Positions 31,461 to 35,290 of a stretch of 35,290 bases of DNA are shown one piece after another. The position numbers were made by a program, and so were the translations under genes. Below the pieces are notes generated by a model. It did no database searches. It was given only the letters and a program-made list of their open reading frames with translations, and was not told where the DNA came from. The stretch comes from Faecimorpha stercoravium (GTDB lineage Bacteria > Bacillota > Clostridia > Lachnospirales > Bianqueaceae): contig DVGT01000023.1 in assembly GCA_018712555.1 (NCBI GenBank), forward strand, positions 1 through 35,290, in the 5' to 3' direction. How positions within the stretch are numbered: the first letter of the stretch is position 1; every line of letters starts with the position of its first letter.

Positions 31461-31914
31461 ATCGAATAGGGAAGATTTTCTCTCCCCTCTCGCACCACCG
31501 TACATGCCGTTCGGCATCCGGCCCTTCAACACAACTTCAGAGCAAGTCTCTCATTATAATAGTCAAGACAGCTTACAAATCTTGCTTTACCCCTTTAGAA
31601 ATTGCCCTAATAGCGCATGTCTTAGGCGCTACCCAGTAATAGCGGTCTCCACAGTACGCTGTCAACCTTGCAGGGTCTTTTCCGATTCCCAGCTTCTGCA
31701 ATCCCTATTGTCTGCGTCACTCTTTTCACACTCGATTCGCTTTTGCCCCCTCTTACGCAGTCATCAGCATATCTTGTGAATCGAAGCCATCCTGTTTCCA
31801 GCTCCTATTCCTTCTTCTCGCCCACATCTCGCGATGTAAACCTTGGGGGTCACTATAGGGTTCGTCGGCAATTACGCCCCTTGTGGACTTTCACCACAGA
31901 CTGACAGCATGCAC
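31461..31914 (-). mobile_element. ORF-less group II intron (probable class C)
   Basis: On the minus strand this ~454-base segment has group II features. Domain V lies at about 31494-31526: GCCGGATGCC, a GAAC loop, GGCATGTACGGT. A domain-VI-like hairpin (31461-31492) ends TATTCGAT, and 5-prime domain I begins near GTGCATG with a GGTGAAAGTCC-type element at about 31883-31897. No reverse transcriptase is encoded. The 5-prime end falls directly after the HU terminator, the preferred target of class C introns. Boundaries are estimates. It could move only with a protein from elsewhere. Confidence 0.75.
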
Positions 31915-31926
31915 ATCATACAAACA

Positions 31927-31958
31927 AAGCGCCTCCGGAGCATTTTCCGCAGGCGCTT
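31927..31958 (-). terminator. Intrinsic terminator of the HU gene
   Basis: AAGCGCCT (31927-31934) and AGGCGCTT (31951-31958) pair perfectly, with a further inner 4-bp helix. On the minus strand TTTGTTTG follows. The group II intron begins about 13 bases after the stem. Confidence 0.8.
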
Positions 31959-31967
31959 AATCTAGTC

Positions 31968-32246
31968 TTACTTTTCGTTGACGGCATCCTTCAGGGCCTT
32001 GCCAGCCTTGAACTTCGGAGAGTTCGCTGCCGGAATCTCGATCGTTTCCTTGGTACGAGGATTGATACCGGAACGTGCCGGTCTCTTGCCAACTTCGAAA
32101 GTACCAAAGCCAACCAGCTGCACCTTTCCACCCTTTCTCAATTCGTCAGTTACCACTTCTTCGAAAGCCTTCAGGAACTTCTCAGCATCCTTCTTGGTCA
32201 CTTCCATGGATTCAGCCAGCGCGGCTACAAGTTCTGCCTTGTTCAT
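31968..32246 (-). CDS. hup: DNA-binding protein HU
   Basis: HU is the abundant nucleoid protein that bends DNA as a dimer. The 92-residue product matches the family over its full length: MNKAELVAALAESMEVTKKDAEKFL, VQLVGFGTFEVGKRPARSG and NPRTKETIEIPA, the DNA-intercalating arm with its proline. The ATG has an AAGGAGG site. The promoter 120 bases upstream is strong, and the leader contains a large hairpin. A terminator follows and the intron comes next. Confidence 0.97.
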   Translation of the reverse strand: MNKAELVAALAESMEVTKKDAEKFLKAFEEVVTDELRKGGKVQLVGFGTFEVGKRPARSGINPRTKETIEIPAANSPKFKAGKALKDAVNEK

Positions 32247-32281
32247 CGTAAAAATTCCTCCTTAAAATATTTGGATCAAAG

Positions 32282-32334
32282 CACAGGGACGCATCATCTG
32301 AAAACCTTAAAGATGCTTTTTCTGCATCCCTGTG
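32282..32334 (-). promoter_or_regulatory. Large hairpin in the HU mRNA leader
   Basis: CACAGGGACGCA (32282-32293) pairs with TGCATCCCTGTG (32323-32334) over 12 bases with one G-U, and a smaller GCATC/GATG pairing lies inside. It falls between the promoter and the ribosome binding site. There is no U-tract after it, so it is a structured leader rather than a terminator. Its function is unknown. Confidence 0.6.
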
Positions 32335-32369
32335 GGCTATCCCAGTCCCTTATCTCTGTCCTATTCCTA

Positions 32370-32398
32370 TTTATACTCATTTTTCTTTGGTTTGTCAA
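32370..32398 (-). promoter_or_regulatory. Sigma-A promoter of hup
   Basis: Minus-strand TTGACA (complement of 32393-32398) and TATAAA (complement of 32370-32375) are exactly 17 bases apart. The leader that follows is about 120 bases long. Confidence 0.85.
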
Positions 32399-32478
32399 GG
32401 GCCAAATGCAAAATAATCCCGGTTTTTACCGTTTTTTGCCCCAAATCTCCACCTCTTCTAAACTTTTCCCAAAGACAA

Positions 32479-32507
32479 AGTATAAATTCATTTTCTTTTT
32501 CAAACAA
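32479..32507 (+). promoter_or_regulatory. Possible sigma-G-like promoter of spoVT
   Basis: AGTATA (32479-32484) and CAAACAA (32501-32507), 16 bases apart, partly match the sigma-G pattern TGAATA / CATACTA (4 of 6 and 5 of 7). Bacillus spoVT is sigma-G dependent. The match is only fair. Confidence 0.35.
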
Positions 32508-32549
32508 TAGCCCCATCACATCAAAATAAGCATAAGGAGACAGAGATAT

Positions 32550-33098
32550 ATGAAAGCAACTGGAATTGTACGAAGAATTGACGATCTAGGACGCATTGTC
32601 ATCCCCAAAGAAATCCGACGAACTCTGCATATTCGGCAGACAGATCCCCTAGAAATATTCACAGCGCAGAATGGTGAAATTATTCTGAAAAAATACTCCC
32701 CTATCGGTGAATTGGGAGATATGGCTCGCCAAATCACCGATGCACTGGCTCAAACAAGCGGTCTGACCGCCTGTGTATGTGATAGAGATCGAATCATTGC
32801 TGCATCCGGGAAATATAAAAAAGACCTTTTGGGACAAGAGATTACTGTTGAGTTACGTCAACTGATTTCAAACCGCACTGGTGTTACCGCTCAAAACACA
32901 GACAAAAACTTTGTAATTCCCGTTTCTACCCTATCCGCTAAACACTTTGTCGGGGAAGTCATTTTCCCAATTCTAGCAGAAGGAGACACTGCTGGCGCTG
33001 TACTGCTCCTTTCTCCAGAGTCGATCATCTGTACAGACGGTGATGTCAAGCTGACTTCTGCTGCGGCACTCATTCTCGGACGACAGCTCGAATCTTAA
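32550..33098 (+). CDS. spoVT: Stage V sporulation protein T (AbrB-family regulator)
   Basis: SpoVT is a forespore transcription factor that tunes sigma-G genes. The 182-residue product has the AbrB-type swapped-hairpin DNA-binding domain at residues 1-50 (MKATGIVRRIDDLGRIVIPK, then LHIRQTDPLEIF), and a C-terminal GAF-like domain (about 55-180, including VCDRDRIIAASGKYKKDLLG and GAVLLLSPE). Full length and typical. The AAGGAGA site is 10 bases from the ATG. It is divergent from hup, sharing a gap of about 300 bases in which the hup promoter and leader hairpin lie. Confidence 0.95.
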   Translation: MKATGIVRRIDDLGRIVIPKEIRRTLHIRQTDPLEIFTAQNGEIILKKYSPIGELGDMARQITDALAQTSGLTACVCDRDRIIAASGKYKKDLLGQEITVELRQLISNRTGVTAQNTDKNFVIPVSTLSAKHFVGEVIFPILAEGDTAGAVLLLSPESIICTDGDVKLTSAAALILGRQLES

Positions 33099-33144
33099 TT
33101 TCTCTTAAGGCATCTTAATTTTGTTACAATTGTATTAAGATTTC

Positions 33145-33173
33145 TTGCATTTTCCTGTAATCTGTGCTATCCT
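33145..33173 (+). promoter_or_regulatory. Sigma-A-like promoter of the glycosyltransferase gene
   Basis: TTGCAT (33145-33150) and TATCCT (33168-33173) are 17 bases apart, 47 bases before the ATG. A weak AT-rich inverted repeat (about 33113-33140) after spoVT precedes it and could be an inefficient terminator. Confidence 0.55.
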
Positions 33174-33219
33174 ATATTTGCGTACTATAAAATCTACGAG
33201 AAAGAAGGATCCACTGGTT

Positions 33220-34443
33220 ATGAAAGTGCTTATTCTTTCCTGCAATACCGGAGGCGGTCATAATGCTGCCGGAAGGGCTTTATATGAAGAGTTCCATCGT
33301 CGCGGGATCGACTGTGAGTTTTTGGATACTCTGTCCTTTGCCGGCCCCCGCGCTTCGAAGCAGGCCTCTTCGATCTATATCAATGTCACGACGAAGACTC
33401 CCATGCTGTTTCAATTGGCCTATAACATTGCCCATTGGATCAGCTCCCCTCACCGTAAATCTATCGTATACGCTTTCAATCGCAAATATGCCCTAAAACT
33501 GGGTCAGTATATCGAAGAAAATCATTTTGATGCGATAGTGATGCCTCATCTCTTCCCTGCAGAAGCAATCACGTACCTGAAAAAGAAACGAAATCTTTCC
33601 GTTCGCACCTATGCGGTCGCTACGGATTATACCTGCATCCCTTTCTGGGAAGAGACACAGCCAGACTATTTCTTTATTCCTCACAGAGAATTATCAAGAG
33701 AATTTATTCGCTCTGGGATTCCCCGCGAAAAGCTGGTTCCATTGGGAATTCCAGTACAACGCACCTTTGGTGTTCGACGAGATCAAAAAGAGGCCCGTCA
33801 AGCTCTGGGGTTGCCTACAGAAGGCCGTATGATTCTTCTTATGTCTGGCAGCATGGGATATGGACATCTAGGACAGATGGCATCTCAACTCTATAAAGAA
33901 TATGGAACTCGTCTGAGTCTTGTCATTCTTTGCGGCAACAACGAAAAAATCCAAGAAAAATTAAAAAAGCAATTCGCAGCTTACTCAAATATTTTTGTCG
34001 TAAACTACACCGAACAGGTTAGTCTTTACATGGACGCTGCAGATCTTCTCTTGACCAAACCTGGGGGACTCACGTCAACAGAGGCTGCTTCCAAGAAAAT
34101 ACCTCTTGTTTTGACAGATCCTATCCCAGGCTGCGAGACACAGAATGCTTCTTTCTTTGAAAGGCATGGTCTTGCTCTTGTCCCTGAGAAAAAAGCTGAC
34201 TATATCACTGCAGTGCGGACGCTCTTGGATGATGCGGCTACGCGAGAACGCATGCAGGCTGCACAGGAACTTTATGTAGATCCTACTGCCGCTGCACAGA
34301 TCTGCGGTTTCATTTTGGCAGATTGCGGTTATTTGGAACCCGCCGCACAAGCGACAGATACAGCTCCTGATACAAATGCTGCAGAGCATTCCGTCCCTGC
34401 AGATACGATCTCCTCTCATACGGATGATCAGAGTTCCAATTAA
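33220..34443 (+). CDS. GT28-family glycosyltransferase (MGDG synthase/UgtP-like)
   Basis: The 407-residue protein resembles monogalactosyl- or diglucosyl-diacylglycerol synthases, which add sugar from a UDP-sugar to diacylglycerol at the cytosolic face of the membrane. The N-terminal acceptor half starts MKVLILSCNTGGGHNAAG, with the Gly-rich loop of the family, and continues VVMPHLFPAEAI-like (here IVMPHLFPAEA). The C-terminal nucleotide-sugar half has LLMSGSMGYGHLG, the TKPGGLTSTEA motif and DPIPGCETQNASFF. A low-complexity Thr/Ala/Asp/Ser tail of about 33 residues ends the protein. An open frame extends 25 codons upstream, but ATG 33220 has an AAGGA site and the family start. The true acceptor is not determined. 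Confidence 0.88.
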   Translation: MKVLILSCNTGGGHNAAGRALYEEFHRRGIDCEFLDTLSFAGPRASKQASSIYINVTTKTPMLFQLAYNIAHWISSPHRKSIVYAFNRKYALKLGQYIEENHFDAIVMPHLFPAEAITYLKKKRNLSVRTYAVATDYTCIPFWEETQPDYFFIPHRELSREFIRSGIPREKLVPLGIPVQRTFGVRRDQKEARQALGLPTEGRMILLMSGSMGYGHLGQMASQLYKEYGTRLSLVILCGNNEKIQEKLKKQFAAYSNIFVVNYTEQVSLYMDAADLLLTKPGGLTSTEAASKKIPLVLTDPIPGCETQNASFFERHGLALVPEKKADYITAVRTLLDDAATRERMQAAQELYVDPTAAAQICGFILADCGYLEPAAQATDTAPDTNAAEHSVPADTISSHTDDQSSN

Positions 34444-34459
34444 ATACTGTCTCTTTGCG

Positions 34460-34490
34460 CGCCGTGCCGATGGTACGGCGTTTGTTTTAT
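34460..34490 (+). terminator. Intrinsic terminator of the glycosyltransferase gene
   Basis: CGCCGTGCC (34460-34468) pairs with GGTACGGCG (34472-34480) with one G-U, then TTTGTTTTAT follows. It lies 17 bases after the stop. Confidence 0.85.
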
Positions 34491-34516
34491 TTCACGCTGG
34501 TTCATTGCATGATCTC

Positions 34517-35223
34517 ATCAAAACGAATCCTTCATCTGGTTGGCACATTTTATACGTAATCTGGCGAAAGGACTCTGCAGAATCTCGATTTTGCGTATAA
34601 TTCTGAGAGCATCTCCGTCCCCGCGAAACTTGAAATGGAAGAATCTTACAGATTTATACGCACTTCGAGGATCCGCGAGCCGTCAATCTCGCATTTGCGT
34701 ATAATTTCAGAGACATCTCCGTCCCCGCGAAACTTGAAATGGAAGGATTTTACAGAATTGTACGCACTTCGAGGATCTGTGAGCTGTCGATCTCGCATTT
34801 GCGTATAATTTCGAAGATATCTCCGTCCCTGCGAAGCTTGAAATGGAAGAATCTTACAGATTTATACGCACTTCGAGGATCTGCGGGCTGTCGATATCAC
34901 ATTTGCGTATAATCGCAGGAGCATCTCCGTCCCCGCGAAACTTGAAATGGAAGGATTTTACAGAATTGTACGCACTTCGAAGATCCGTGAGCTGTCAATC
35001 TCGCTTTTGCGTATAATTCCAGAGACATCTCCGTCCCTACGAAGCTTGAAATGGAGGAATCTTACAGAATTATACGCACTTCGAGGATCCGTGAGCTGTC
35101 AATCTCGATTTTGCGTATAATTCCAGGAGCGTCTCCGTCCCCACTGCGTTTTTTATACGAAGTTATAAAATTCGCGTTCCTCAAATCTCTCGTCTGCGTA
35201 TAAAATAAGGGGCGTCTCCGTCC
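34517..35223. repeat. Array of 104-bp tandem repeats
   Basis: The motif CTCCGTCC ends at 34620, 34724, 34828, 34932, 35036 and 35140, a period of exactly 104, then at 35223 (83 bases on). Five units are well conserved, the outer ones degenerate. Each unit holds an inverted pair, TTATACGCA-like and TGCGTATAA, about 40 bases apart, plus CGAAACTTGAAATGGA. Units 1 and 3 resemble each other (GAATCTTACAGATTTATAC) more than units 2 and 4 (GGATTTTACAGAATTGTAC), so it seems to have grown as 208-bp dimers. No open frame crosses it. From the last unit to the window edge I see nothing else. Confidence 0.9.
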
Positions 35224-35290
35224 CCGCAATGTATTTTATACCTCTTCTCTGTCCCTTCTCCCCATTTCCAGGCACGACAAAAAGGCGTCC

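Noticed and set aside
31504..31904. Small plus-strand frames across the intron
   Set aside because: They lie opposite conserved ribozyme sequence and have no translation signals.
34517..35223. CRISPR array at the right end
   Set aside because: The whole 104-base unit is repeated, with no variable spacers between short repeats.

Overview
The window looks like the chromosome of an anaerobic, endospore-forming Firmicute, most likely a clostridium of the Lachnospiraceae type. The reasons are the sporulation genes (spoVT, yabP, yabQ, spoIIE), the c-di-AMP pair cdaA/cdaR, a LoaP-type NusG paralogue, and several conserved proteins of the kind seen in clostridia. Nearly every gene is on the minus strand, so the window is best read from right to left. 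Only spoVT and a glycosyltransferase gene are on the plus strand.

Right part (about 27.0-35.3 kb). A sporulation and cell-division block runs leftward: HU, rqcP (yabO), yabP, yabQ, divIC, spoIIE. tilS and ftsH follow, as in Bacillus, but with no hpt between them. Several promoters are readable: a sigma-E-like one before yabP, sigma-A ones before divIC and hup, and before spoIIE a promoter with a 21-bp spacer like the Spo0A-dependent spoIIE promoter of B. subtilis. An ORF-less group II intron lies just behind the HU terminator, before rqcP. Divergently, spoVT and a GT28-type glycosyltransferase run rightward to a terminator. Beyond it lies a noncoding array of 104-bp tandem repeats.

Middle part (about 18.3-27.0 kb). 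tilS, ftsH, a small conserved gene and a dihydrouridine synthase gene overlap one another. A consensus promoter overlapping the dus stop codon then starts greA-lysS. Two membrane-protein genes follow. Between spoIIE and tilS lie two kinds of noncoding repeat: a 75-bp tandem unit containing a hairpin, and a duplicated 57-bp promoter-bearing segment.

Left part (about 3.6-18.3 kb). Ten tightly packed genes run from cdaA to glmS: cdaA, cdaR, a membrane-anchored MutS-like ATPase, an unusual AraM/GH43 fusion, a nuclease-helicase fusion, a WalJ-like metallo-hydrolase, a radical SAM protein, an FAD dehydrogenase, loaP and glmS. The run ends at a very long terminator hairpin. It resembles the cdaA-cdaR-glmM-glmS cluster of Bacillus with glmM replaced by seven other genes.

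Far left (1-3.5 kb). This is the beginning of a surface-polysaccharide locus: a frame-disrupted unknown ORF, a polyprenyl-phosphate sugar transferase, a truncated UDP-glucose dehydrogenase copy and the start of a second copy that leaves the window. LoaP encoded just upstream is the likely antiterminator of this locus, and GlmS supplies its amino-sugar precursor. Hairpins between these genes are candidate targets or attenuators.
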